Below are positions 6,057 through 12,369 of a stretch of DNA of 12,369 bases, in pieces. The notes below the pieces were generated by a model. That model was not told where the DNA came from. It searched no databases and saw only the letters and a list, made by a program, of their open reading frames with translations. The stretch lies in assembly GCA_038133505.1 (NCBI GenBank), contig JAYPTI010000100.1, positions 1 through 12,369 on the forward strand, written 5' to 3'. The stretch's first letter is position 1. Every line of letters starts with the position of its first letter. A program made the position numbers and the translations under genes. The stretch is from JAYQUR01 sp038133505 (lineage in GTDB: Bacteria > Pseudomonadota > Alphaproteobacteria > MPNO01 > UBA830).

Positions 6057-6386
6057 GTGTCGGTTGAAAAACAGGAAGTTATGGGTTGGCTTCGCAATGA
6101 TACGGGCCGCTCGTTGATCAGCTTTTTCTTCAAGCGTGGGAAGAAGCTGGAATACGTGCGTCCGGGCTCGACCTTCCAGAAGATCCATGCGGACAAGATG
6201 ATCGAGACCGCCCGCGTTCTGTCGGTCGGCACGGATGCATACGGCATCCCGCATGTCCGCTTCCAGGTCAGCTTCAGCCGCCCCAACCGCAACCAGTTCG
6301 ACGGCGGCGCGCGCATGCTGGCGCTGAAGTCCTTCGCCGACCAGTACCGCGAGCGGGTTCCCGCCCTCGAAGCCCGCGCTTCCTGA
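6057..6386 (+). CDS. Conserved-looking 109-aa protein of unknown function
   Basis: I do not recognise this protein. The GTG start at 6057 is supported by GGAGAAG (6044-6050) at normal spacing; an ATG eight codons further in has no comparable site. The chain is mixed and soluble-looking: a Trp/Phe-containing helix (10-27, with FFFKRGKK), a likely beta-rich core ETARVLSVGTDAYGIPHVRF (50-69) continuing into QVSFSRPNR, and a helical, basic C-terminus. There is no signal peptide or membrane span. The protein is clean coding sequence with GC-rich third positions. It is transcribed alone, convergent with the Lrp gene 27 bp away, and sits behind a CtrA box, so cell-cycle or motility-linked expression is a reasonable inference. 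Confidence 0.8.
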   Translation: MSVEKQEVMGWLRNDTGRSLISFFFKRGKKLEYVRPGSTFQKIHADKMIETARVLSVGTDAYGIPHVRFQVSFSRPNRNQFDGGARMLALKSFADQYRERVPALEARAS

Positions 6387-6413
6387 CCGGACGTTTCCCG
6401 AAATCCACCGCAA

Positions 6414-6884
6414 TCAGGCCCGGCGCGACAGCGGCAGGGCGGTTTCGTATTTCACGCGGTTGAGCGCGAAGCTCGACTTGATGCTGGCGACGCCCGGGAT
6501 GCGGGTGAGGTGGTTCCTGAGGAACTGCTCGTAGGAGGCCACGTCGGCGACCGCGACGCGGAGCAGATAGTCCGAGTCGCCCGTCATCAGGTAGCACTCC
6601 ATGACTTCCGGCCATTCGCCGATCGTCCTCTCGAACGTCTCCAGCGCCGTCTCGACCTGGCGCTCCAGCGTCACCTGCACGAACACGCTGAGCGACAACC
6701 CGACGGCGCTCTGGTCGAGGACGGCCGCATACCGGTCGATGACGCCGGCTTCCTCCAGTTCGCGGACGCGCCGGAGGCAGGGCGAGGGCGACAGGCCGAC
6801 GGCCTTCGCAAGCTCGACATTTGTGATGCGCCCGTCCTGTTGAAGACGGTCGAGAATGCGCAGGTCGAACGGGTCCAGGTCCAT
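6414..6884 (-). CDS. Lrp/AsnC family transcriptional regulator
   Basis: A 156-residue Lrp/AsnC protein of normal length. The N-terminal winged HTH spans about 5-50, with the recognition region NVELAKAVGLSPSPCLRRVREL (22-43). A linker strand follows, then the RAM effector-binding domain (about 62-142), including the characteristic CYLMTGDSDYLLRV (97-110) and PGVASIKSSFAL (130-141). These proteins form octamers that respond to amino acids. The gene is divergent from the E1-like dehydrogenase at 7031, with 146 bp between starts holding an 8-bp palindrome, so it most likely controls that gene and itself. The arrangement recalls mdeR beside mdeB in Pseudomonas putida. The specific ligand is not known. 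Confidence 0.93.
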   Translation of the reverse strand: MDLDPFDLRILDRLQQDGRITNVELAKAVGLSPSPCLRRVRELEEAGVIDRYAAVLDQSAVGLSLSVFVQVTLERQVETALETFERTIGEWPEVMECYLMTGDSDYLLRVAVADVASYEQFLRNHLTRIPGVASIKSSFALNRVKYETALPLSRRA

Positions 6885-6924
6885 TTTCGCTATCTTCTGC
6901 CGTAAAAGGCCAGATCAGAGGCAA

Positions 6925-6940
6925 TTGATTGCGCAAATAA
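6925..6940. promoter_or_regulatory. Candidate Lrp/AsnC operator with TTGCGCAA palindrome
   Basis: The perfect palindrome TTGCGCAA (6929-6936) lies inside a longer imperfect dyad TTGATTGCGCAAATAA between the divergent Lrp and E1-like genes. A partial repeat, TTCGCAATAA, follows at 6958-6967. Lrp-family sites are typically AT-flanked dyads of about 15 bp in such positions. Assignment rests on location and symmetry only. Confidence 0.45.
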
Positions 6941-6990
6941 GACCGTATGAGTCGCACTTCGCAATAAAAATCGGTTGCGGGAAGCGTAAA

Positions 6991-7017
6991 CTGCTTCGAA
7001 GGTTCACTCGAAGACAG
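6991..7017 (+). other. Leader hairpin before the E1-like gene
   Basis: CTTCGA (6994-6999) pairs with TCGAAG (7008-7013) around an 8-nt loop. CTG/CAG extends the stem beyond a one-base bulge. The hairpin's 3' side overlaps the only weak purine-rich ribosome site (AGG at 7016-7018) of the gene starting at 7031, so it could limit translation initiation. Confidence 0.35.
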
Positions 7018-7030
7018 GCCGACGATACCG

Positions 7031-9406
7031 ATGACAGCCATGCCCCTTTCTCCCGTTCCCGCCAACGCCAACGATACGTTCGCCGACCGGGTGACCGCGC
7101 TGCGCGCCCTTCAGAAGAAGGTTCTGTGGCTGTCGACGTGGATGATCCACAACGCCAATCACATTCGCCCGTCGCGCGACGGTCTCAAGGTCGGCGGCCA
7201 CCAGGCGTCGAGCGCGTCGTGCGCGACGATGCTGAGCGCGCTTTATTTCGACGTGCTGAACCCGCAGGACCGCGTCGCGGTCAAGCCGCATGCCTCGCCG
7301 GTCTTCCATGCGATCCAGTATCTTCTCGGCAACCAGACCCGCGAAAAGATCGAGGGGCTTCGCCGGTTCGGCGGCGCGCAGTCCTATCCGTCCCGGACGA
7401 AGGATACGGACGACGTCGATATCTCGACCGGCTCGGTCGGGCTCGGCGCGGCGCACACCGTCTTCTCCTCCATCGTCCAGGACTACGTGCATCTAAAGGG
7501 GATCGTTCCCGAGGGCCAGCGCGAGGGCCGCATGATCGCCATCGTCGGCGATGCCGAGCTCGACGAGGGCAACATGTACGAGGCGTTGCTCGAAGGCTGG
7601 AAGAAGGACGTCCACAACGTCTGGTGGGTGATCGACTACAACCGTCAGAGCCTCGACTCGGTCATCTCCGACCGTATCTTCGGGCGCATCGACCAGCTGT
7701 TCGCGAACATGGGCTGGCGCGTCGTGACGATGAAGTACGGCAAGCTGCTGGAGGCCGCGTTCGAGGCGACCGGCGGCGACGCGCTCCGCGACTGGATCGA
7801 AACCTGCCCGAACTCGCTCTACTCGGCGCTCACCTACAAGGGCGGTCCGTCGTGGCGCGAGCATCTCAAGAAGGACCTGCACGGCGTCTCGGGCATCAAG
7901 GCGCTGCTGGACAGCCATGACGATGCGGCGTTGCACGCATTGATGACGAATCTCGCCGGCAACGATCTCGAAGCGTCGCTCGAGGCCTTCCACGGCGTCG
8001 AAGACGACGCGCCGACCTGCTTCATCGGATACACGGTAAAGGGGTTCGGCCTGCCGTTCGCCGGCCACAAGGACAACCACGCCGGCTTGATGAACCCCGA
8101 GCAGATGATGGCCTTCCGCGACGAGATGGGCATCCGCGAAGGCGAGGAATGGGACCGTTTCGCGGGGCTCGACATCGAGAGCGACATGCTGGAGGCGTTC
8201 CTCGACTCCGTTCCGTTCGCCCAGGAATATCCGCGGCGCTACACGACGCCCGCGATCGAGGTTCCGAAGCTGGCGGCGCCGAGCCGCGACCGGATGTCGA
8301 CCCAGGACGGCTTCGGCCGCATCCTCAACGATCTCGCCCAGGGCGACAGTGCGCTCGCCGAACGGATCGTCACCACGTCGCCCGACGTGACGGTCTCGAC
8401 GAATCTCGGACCGTGGGTGAACCGGCGCGGCATCTTCAGCCGCTCCGAGAGCGCCGACACGTTCGCGCAGGAAAGCGTCGTCTCCGCGCAGAAGTGGCAG
8501 ATGTCGCCCGACGGGCAGCACATCGAGCTCGGCATCGCCGAGACCAACCTGTTCCTTCAGCTCTCGGCGCTCGGCCTCGCGGGCAGCATGTTCGGCGCGC
8601 GGCTGCTGCCGATCGGCACGCTCTACGATCCGTTCATCCGACGCGGCCTCGATGCCATGCATTACGGCTGCTACCAGGATTCGCGCTACATGCTGGTCGC
8701 GACGCCGGCAGGGATCACGCTCGCGCCGGAGGGCGGCGCCCACCAGTCGTCCGAGACGCCGATGATCACCATGGCGCAGCCCGGCATGGCGGCGTTCGAG
8801 CCGGCCTATGTCGACGAGCTGGCCGAGATCATGCGCTGGGGCTTCGAGTACATGCAGGCGGACGACGGCGGCTCGGTGAGCCTGCGCCTGTCGACCCGCG
8901 TCCTCGAGCAGCCGCAGCGCGAGATGACGGACGCGCTGCGCGCCGACGTCACGGCAGGCGCCTACTGGCTGCGCCGGCCGGAACCGGGCACAGAGCTGGT
9001 CATCGCCTATATGGGCGCGATCGCGCCGGAGGCGCTGTCGGCCTACGAGGACATCCTCGAGGACATTCACGGCGCGGGCCTGCTGGCGATCACCTCGGCC
9101 GACCGGCTGCGCGCCGACTGGATCTCCGCCCGCAAGGCGCGCCGGACTGGGGCGGGCGGGACGGCGCATATCGAGCAGCTGTTCGCTGATTTCGCGCCGG
9201 ACACGGCGCTGGTGACGGTCTGCGACGCCCATTCCGCGACCCTCGGCTGGCTCGGTTCGGTCGCCGGCCACCGCATCTATCCGCTGGGCGTCGATGCGTT
9301 CGGCCAGTCGGGCGATCTGCCCGATCTCTACCGGCACTATGGCATCGATTCCGACGCCATCCTCGACGCCGCCGCCCGGGCCTGCGTAAAGCGGCTTCTG
9401 GGCTGA
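7031..9406 (+). CDS. Thiamine-diphosphate 2-oxo acid dehydrogenase E1, homodimeric AceE/MdeB-like (transketolase fold)
   Basis: This is a single-chain E1-like enzyme that would decarboxylate pyruvate or a related 2-oxo acid on thiamine diphosphate. The ThDP/Mg motif is GDAELDEGNMYEA (173-185), with the terminal Asn in DYNRQS (202-207). The second domain has the cofactor-activating Glu504 in ELGIAETN. The LAPEGGAHQSSETP loop (564-577) includes His571, as in AceE. The N-terminal KVGGHQASSASCATMLSALY (53-72) is the E1/transketolase substrate-channel region. At 791 residues it is about 100 shorter than E. coli AceE. It carries no lipoyl domain, and no E2 or E3 gene follows. The divergent Lrp neighbour suggests an amino-acid-derived substrate such as 2-oxobutyrate rather than central pyruvate flux. 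The ribosome site is weak; an ATG three codons in is an alternative start. Confidence 0.88.
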   Translation: MTAMPLSPVPANANDTFADRVTALRALQKKVLWLSTWMIHNANHIRPSRDGLKVGGHQASSASCATMLSALYFDVLNPQDRVAVKPHASPVFHAIQYLLGNQTREKIEGLRRFGGAQSYPSRTKDTDDVDISTGSVGLGAAHTVFSSIVQDYVHLKGIVPEGQREGRMIAIVGDAELDEGNMYEALLEGWKKDVHNVWWVIDYNRQSLDSVISDRIFGRIDQLFANMGWRVVTMKYGKLLEAAFEATGGDALRDWIETCPNSLYSALTYKGGPSWREHLKKDLHGVSGIKALLDSHDDAALHALMTNLAGNDLEASLEAFHGVEDDAPTCFIGYTVKGFGLPFAGHKDNHAGLMNPEQMMAFRDEMGIREGEEWDRFAGLDIESDMLEAFLDSVPFAQEYPRRYTTPAIEVPKLAAPSRDRMSTQDGFGRILNDLAQGDSALAERIVTTSPDVTVSTNLGPWVNRRGIFSRSESADTFAQESVVSAQKWQMSPDGQHIELGIAETNLFLQLSALGLAGSMFGARLLPIGTLYDPFIRRGLDAMHYGCYQDSRYMLVATPAGITLAPEGGAHQSSETPMITMAQPGMAAFEPAYVDELAEIMRWGFEYMQADDGGSVSLRLSTRVLEQPQREMTDALRADVTAGAYWLRRPEPGTELVIAYMGAIAPEALSAYEDILEDIHGAGLLAITSADRLRADWISARKARRTGAGGTAHIEQLFADFAPDTALVTVCDAHSATLGWLGSVAGHRIYPLGVDAFGQSGDLPDLYRHYGIDSDAILDAAARACVKRLLG

Positions 9407-9485
9407 TTTCGGACGCCCGTTTCAGCGACGAGACCATTGCTCCGGCGCGCCGATTGATGTAGACCCCGCGCACCGTGCGGATCGG

Positions 9486-9514
9486 TTGACGGATTCAGGC
9501 ACGGCAGTTAGGTG
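9486..9514 (+). promoter_or_regulatory. Candidate tRNA-Leu promoter
   Basis: TTGACG (9486-9491) is a strong -35 box. TAGGTG (9509-9514), 17 bp further on, is a poor -10. A GC-rich discriminator follows, and the mature tRNA begins at 9528, so the geometry fits a stable-RNA promoter despite the weak -10. Confidence 0.35.
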
Positions 9515-9527
9515 TGTGGCCCGATCA

Positions 9528-9612
9528 GCGGGCGTGGTGAAATTGGTAGACACGCAGGTTTTAGGTACCTGTGGCGAAAGCCGTGGGGGTTCGAGTCCCT
9601 TCGCCCGCACCA
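9528..9612 (+). tRNA. tRNA-Leu (anticodon UAG)
   Basis: The 7-bp acceptor stem GCGGGCG (9528-9534) pairs with CGCCCGC (9602-9608), followed by A73 and an encoded CCA. The anticodon stem CAGGT/ACCTG encloses the loop TTTAGGT, with anticodon TAG at 9562-9564, reading CUA and probably other CUN leucine codons. The long variable arm (GGCGAAAGCC region) is that of a class II tRNA. The T arm has GGTTCGAGTCC. Length 85 nt. It lies upstream of tig, a common alphaproteobacterial arrangement. Confidence 0.97.
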
Positions 9613-9685
9613 GACTTCCGGCCCGCCATTACGTTAATCCGGGTTCCCGGCAAGAGGCGTCGTCAGGACGGTGAAAGAGAGATAA

Positions 9686-11080
9686 ATGCAGGTCACAGAA
9701 ACCAGTAACGAGGGTCTCCGGCGCGAGTTCACGATCGTCGTGCCGAAGGACGATATCGAAATCCGGCTGGTCGCCCGGCTGACGGAAGTCGGTAAGAGCG
9801 TGAATGTCCCGGGATTCCGGCCCGGCAAGGTGCCGGTGTCTATCCTTCGGAAGCGGTACGGCGAGGCGGTCCGCGGCGAAATTCTGGAGCAGACCATTCA
9901 GGACACGATCCAGCGCGCGATCGCCGACAACGAGCTGCGCCCGGCGATGGAGCCGCAGATCGATCTCGTGACCTTCGAGGACGGCGCCGATCTGGAATAC
10001 AAGATGACCGTCGATGTCATTCCGGACATCGAGCAGCCCGATTTCGGCAAGCTCGAGCTGGAGCGGCTGGTCGTCGCGGTGCCCAACGACGACGTCGAAC
10101 AGGCGATCCAGCGGATTGCGGACCAGCAGAAGAACTTCGTCGCCGAGGAAGGCCGCGCGGCCGCCGAGGGCGACCAGGTGCTTATGGACTTCGTCGGCAA
10201 GATCGACGGCGAGGCGTTCGATGGCGGCAGCGCCGAGGGTATGGAGCTCGAACTCGGCAGCGGCCGTTTCATTCCCGGCTTCGAAGACCAGCTCATCGGC
10301 GTGAAGGCGGGCGAGAGCCGCGCCGTGAACGTCGATTTTCCCGAGGACTACCCGGCCGAGACCCTCGCCGGCAAGGCCGCGGTTTTCGACGTCGACGTGA
10401 AGGAAGTGCAGACCGCGGCGCCGGCGGTGATCGACGACGAGTTCGCGAAGTCCATGGGCGCCGACAGCCTCGACGCCCTGAAGGGTATGATCCGCGATCA
10501 GATCGGTTCGGAATACGAGCAGATCTCGAAGGGACGCCTCAAGCGCGTGCTGCTCGACAAGCTCGCCGACATGAGCGACTTCGAAGTGCCGCCGAGCCTT
10601 CTCGACGGCGATTTCGAGGGGATCTGGAAGCAGGTCGAGGAAGCCAAGGAAAAGGACCAGCTCGACGAGGACGACAATGGCCTGTCCGACGACGAGCTGC
10701 GCGACCGCTACCGCGACATCGCGATGCGCCGTGTCCGCCTCGGCCTTCTGCTGTCGGAGATCGGTCGCCAGAACGAGCTGACCGTCAACCAGGACGATCT
10801 GAACCGGGCCATGGCCGAGCAGGCGCGCCGTTTCCCCGGCCAGGAAGCGCAGGTGATGCAGTTCTACCAGCAGAACCCGCAGGCGATGCAGGAACTGCAG
10901 GCCCCGATCTTCGAGGAGAAGGTCGTCGACTACATCATCGAGCTGGCCAAGGTGACCGAACGCAGCGTCACGAGCGAGGAGCTGCTCGCCGATCCGGACG
11001 GCGGCGACGATGCGGCGTCGGGGGCGAAGAAGGCCAAGAAGGCCAAGAAGAAGGCAAAGGGCAAGAAAAAGGCGACGTAG
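9686..11080 (+). CDS. tig: Trigger factor, ribosome-associated chaperone and peptidyl-prolyl isomerase
   Basis: Trigger factor binds ribosomal protein L23 at the exit tunnel and shields nascent chains. The ribosome-docking signature GFRPGKVP falls at residues 43-50, exactly as in E. coli. The FKBP-type domain spans about 158-245, including GDQVLMDFVGKIDGEAFDGG and PGFEDQLIGVKAGE. The helical arms with the substrate cradle follow to about 435. At 464 residues the length is typical. The C-terminus is a disordered tail with 11 lysines in the last 19 residues. The start follows GAGAGAT, a modest ribosome site. The gene sits between tRNA-Leu and clpP-clpX, linking nascent-chain folding to proteolysis, as in many alphaproteobacteria. 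Confidence 0.97.
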   Translation: MQVTETSNEGLRREFTIVVPKDDIEIRLVARLTEVGKSVNVPGFRPGKVPVSILRKRYGEAVRGEILEQTIQDTIQRAIADNELRPAMEPQIDLVTFEDGADLEYKMTVDVIPDIEQPDFGKLELERLVVAVPNDDVEQAIQRIADQQKNFVAEEGRAAAEGDQVLMDFVGKIDGEAFDGGSAEGMELELGSGRFIPGFEDQLIGVKAGESRAVNVDFPEDYPAETLAGKAAVFDVDVKEVQTAAPAVIDDEFAKSMGADSLDALKGMIRDQIGSEYEQISKGRLKRVLLDKLADMSDFEVPPSLLDGDFEGIWKQVEEAKEKDQLDEDDNGLSDDELRDRYRDIAMRRVRLGLLLSEIGRQNELTVNQDDLNRAMAEQARRFPGQEAQVMQFYQQNPQAMQELQAPIFEEKVVDYIIELAKVTERSVTSEELLADPDGGDDAASGAKKAKKAKKKAKGKKKAT

Positions 11081-11182
11081 CGCCCGCAAGAGAGATGATC
11101 GCGGATGAGGAATCCGATTACGTAACCGGCGCGGTCCCGCAGGGATCCGTCACAGCAAGGTTGGAAAACGAATGACCCTCGG

Positions 11183-11192
11183 NNNNNNNNNN
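11183..11192. other. Run of ten N: assembly gap over the clpP start
   Basis: Bases 11183-11192 are N. The run lies between GGAAAACGAATGACCCTCGG and the ClpP coding sequence, hiding the clpP start codon and probably its first residues. If ten is a placeholder, the true length and reading frame across it are unknown. Confidence 0.98.
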
Positions 11193-11818
11193 TGAATGCC
11201 CTTGTTCCCATGGTCGTGGAACAGACGAACCGCGGCGAACGCGCCTACGACATCTATTCCCGGCTGTTGAAGGAGCGGATCATCTTTCTGGTGGGGCCGG
11301 TCGAGGATCACGTCTCGAGCCTGATCTGCGCACAGCTGCTGTTTCTCGAGTCCGAGAACCCCACCAAGGACATCGCGTTCTACATCAACTCGCCGGGCGG
11401 GCTCGTCACGGCCGGCCTCGCGATCTACGACACGATGCAGTACATCCGGCCCGACGTTTCGACCGTATGCATAGGGCAGGCGGCGTCGATGGGCTCGCTG
11501 CTGATGGCGGCGGGTGCGCCTGGCAAGCGCTATTCGCTGCCGCATTCGCGCATCATGGTCCACCAGCCGTCCGGCGGCTTCTCGGGCCAGGCGACGGATA
11601 TCGAGATCCACGCCCGCGAAATCCTGGCGCTCCGCGGCAGGCTGAACGAGATATATGTGAAGCACACCGGCAAGCAGATCGACGAGATCGAGACGGCGAT
11701 GGAACGGGACAAGTTCATGGCGCCGGAAGACGCCAAGGAATTCGGGATTATCGACGAGGTGGTGGCCGAGCGGCCGGTGCCCGCGGATGGCGACAAAGCC
11801 TCAGGCAGCAAAGGCTGA
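11192..11818 (+). CDS. clpP: ATP-dependent Clp protease proteolytic subunit ClpP
   Basis: ClpP is the barrel-shaped serine peptidase that works with ClpX or ClpA. Sequence from NTG at 11192 reads x-NALVPMVVEQTNRGERAYD, so the conserved N-terminus lies partly in front of the first complete ATG (11210), and the true start is that NTG or is lost in the gap. Counted from the ATG at 11210, the triad is Ser93 in GQAASMGSLL, His118 in IMVHQPSGG and Asp167 in MERDKF. The IYSRLLKERIIFL segment and the YINSPGG oxyanion/handle region are intact. The body ends with GIIDEVV and a short extension rich in D, G and S. The next gene is clpX, its unfoldase partner. Confidence is high for the product and lower for the start. 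Confidence 0.96.
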   Translation, partial: XNALVPMVVEQTNRGERAYDIYSRLLKERIIFLVGPVEDHVSSLICAQLLFLESENPTKDIAFYINSPGGLVTAGLAIYDTMQYIRPDVSTVCIGQAASMGSLLMAAGAPGKRYSLPHSRIMVHQPSGGFSGQATDIEIHAREILALRGRLNEIYVKHTGKQIDEIETAMERDKFMAPEDAKEFGIIDEVVAERPVPADGDKASGSKG

Positions 11819-11835
11819 CGGGCGGTTACCATTCG

Positions 11836-11850
11836 TTAACGGATTGTTGA
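11836..11850 (+). promoter_or_regulatory. CtrA-like site TTAA-N7-TTGA between clpP and clpX
   Basis: TTAACGGATTGTTGA matches the CtrA box with correct spacing and one substitution in the second half-site. Two GANTC sites, the CcrM methylation motif, follow at 11859-11863 and 11885-11889. The clpX start is about 180 bp downstream, so the distance is long for direct promoter control unless the transcript start lies near 11880. I regard it as a weak candidate. Confidence 0.35.
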
Positions 11851-12028
11851 TTTCTGCGGAGTCAGAATAGGCCGGCATGGTAGAGATTCGAGAAAACGGG
11901 TCCGCTACGTAGGACAGTGAGTGCGCGCCGGGGTTTTCTGCGGTTTTTCGTCCCAAACTAATGCGGATGGACGCTGTGGAGGGCCTTGGGTAACATGGAC
12001 AACGAATACCGAGGTTTCAGGGGTATCT

Positions 12029-12369
12029 ATGAGCAAGTCCGTCAGCGGCGATTCCAAAAACGTTCTTTACTGTTCATTTTGCGGCAAGAGCCAGCATGAG
12101 GTGCGCAAGCTCATCGCCGGCCCGACCGTCTTCATCTGCGACGAATGCGTCGAGCTCTGCATGGACATCATCCGTGAAGAGCACAAGACCACCCTCGTCA
12201 AATCGCGCGACGGCGTCCCGACGCCCAAGGAAATCTGCAACGTCCTCGACGACTACGTCATCGGCCAACAGCATGCGAAGCGGGTTCTCTCGGTCGCGGT
12301 GCACAACCACTACAAGCGGCTGTCGCACGGCGCCAAGAACAACGACGTCGAGATCGCCAAGTCGAACAT
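12029..12369 (+). CDS. clpX: ATP-dependent Clp protease ATP-binding subunit ClpX, N-terminal part
   Basis: ClpX is the AAA+ unfoldase that feeds substrates to ClpP. Only the first 113 residues are in the window; the full protein is normally about 420. The zinc-binding domain is complete, with Cys15, Cys18, Cys37 and Cys40 in the spacing CxxC...CxxC used for adaptor and substrate recognition. The start of the AAA+ module follows: TPKEICNVLDDYVIGQQHAKRVLSVAVHNHYKRL (64-98). The ATG at 12029 is preceded by AGGGG five bases upstream. The 210-bp gap after clpP suggests its own promoter as well as possible read-through. The reading frame is open to the window end. Confidence 0.97.
   Translation, partial: MSKSVSGDSKNVLYCSFCGKSQHEVRKLIAGPTVFICDECVELCMDIIREEHKTTLVKSRDGVPTPKEICNVLDDYVIGQQHAKRVLSVAVHNHYKRLSHGAKNNDVEIAKSN

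Noticed and set aside
7493..9337. 614-codon open frame on the minus strand opposite the E1-like gene
   Set aside because: Low-complexity Arg/Val/Ala translation; the opposite strand carries the full set of thiamine-diphosphate motifs.
9639..9650. CCGGGTTCCCGG as a terminator after tRNA-Leu
   Set aside because: The stem is 4 bp with a minimal loop and no T run follows. It is more likely chance symmetry.
9422..9674. Two 62-codon frames on opposite strands across tRNA-Leu
   Set aside because: They are translations of the tRNA and its flanks (the GLEPPRLSPQVP peptide is a common mis-annotation opposite tRNA-Leu genes).
9629..11089. 486-codon open frame on the minus strand opposite tig
   Set aside because: Leu/Val/Arg-rich antisense shadow of trigger factor; no coherent domain.
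11826..11839. TTAC/TTAA pair as a CtrA box
   Set aside because: Spacing is six rather than seven bases and one half-site is degenerate.
11995..12031. ATG at 11995 as an upstream start for clpX
   Set aside because: Out of frame with ClpX by one base; the ATG at 12029 gives the standard N-terminus and cysteine spacing.

Overview
The window is high-GC DNA that reads as chromosomal alphaproteobacterium. The tRNA-Leu / tig / clpP / clpX order is a familiar alphaproteobacterial core block, the ClpP N-terminus and ClpX zinc finger are of proteobacterial type, and a perfect CtrA-type box (TTAA-N7-TTAA) lies upstream of one small gene. I cannot fix the order. A Rhodospirillales- or Hyphomicrobiales-like organism is an inference only.

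Left part (1-2039, minus strand): a compact coenzyme F420 biosynthesis operon in the order cofE, cofD, cofC. cofE and cofD are 4 nt apart, cofD and cofC overlap by GTGA, and cofC runs off the left edge. CofC and CofD build F420-0 by activating a phospho-carboxylate with GTP and transferring it to Fo. CofE then adds glutamates. F420 is typical of actinobacteria and archaea and patchy in proteobacteria, so this is the most distinctive part of the window. A perfect 10-bp inverted repeat sits just upstream of cofE. Divergent from cofE is an isochorismatase-fold cysteine amidohydrolase (2195-2884), followed by a strong terminator that can serve both strands.

Middle (2956-7030): a small acidic, coiled-coil, probably tail-anchored protein on the minus strand behind a good candidate sigma-54 promoter; a divergent pair made of a crotonase-family enzyme (minus) and a two-domain NAD(P)HX epimerase/dehydratase (plus); an AT-rich intergenic region with a CtrA box leading into an unrecognised 109-aa protein; and an Lrp/AsnC regulator.

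Right part (7031-12369, all plus strand): a 791-aa transketolase-fold, pyruvate-dehydrogenase-E1-like enzyme divergent from the Lrp gene, which suggests control by an amino or 2-oxo acid; tRNA-Leu(UAG); then the protein quality-control block tig (trigger factor), clpP and the start of clpX. A 10-base N run covers the clpP start codon. A near-consensus CtrA-like site lies between clpP and clpX. No mobile element, CRISPR array or rRNA was seen, and no stretch longer than about 210 bases lacks a gene.
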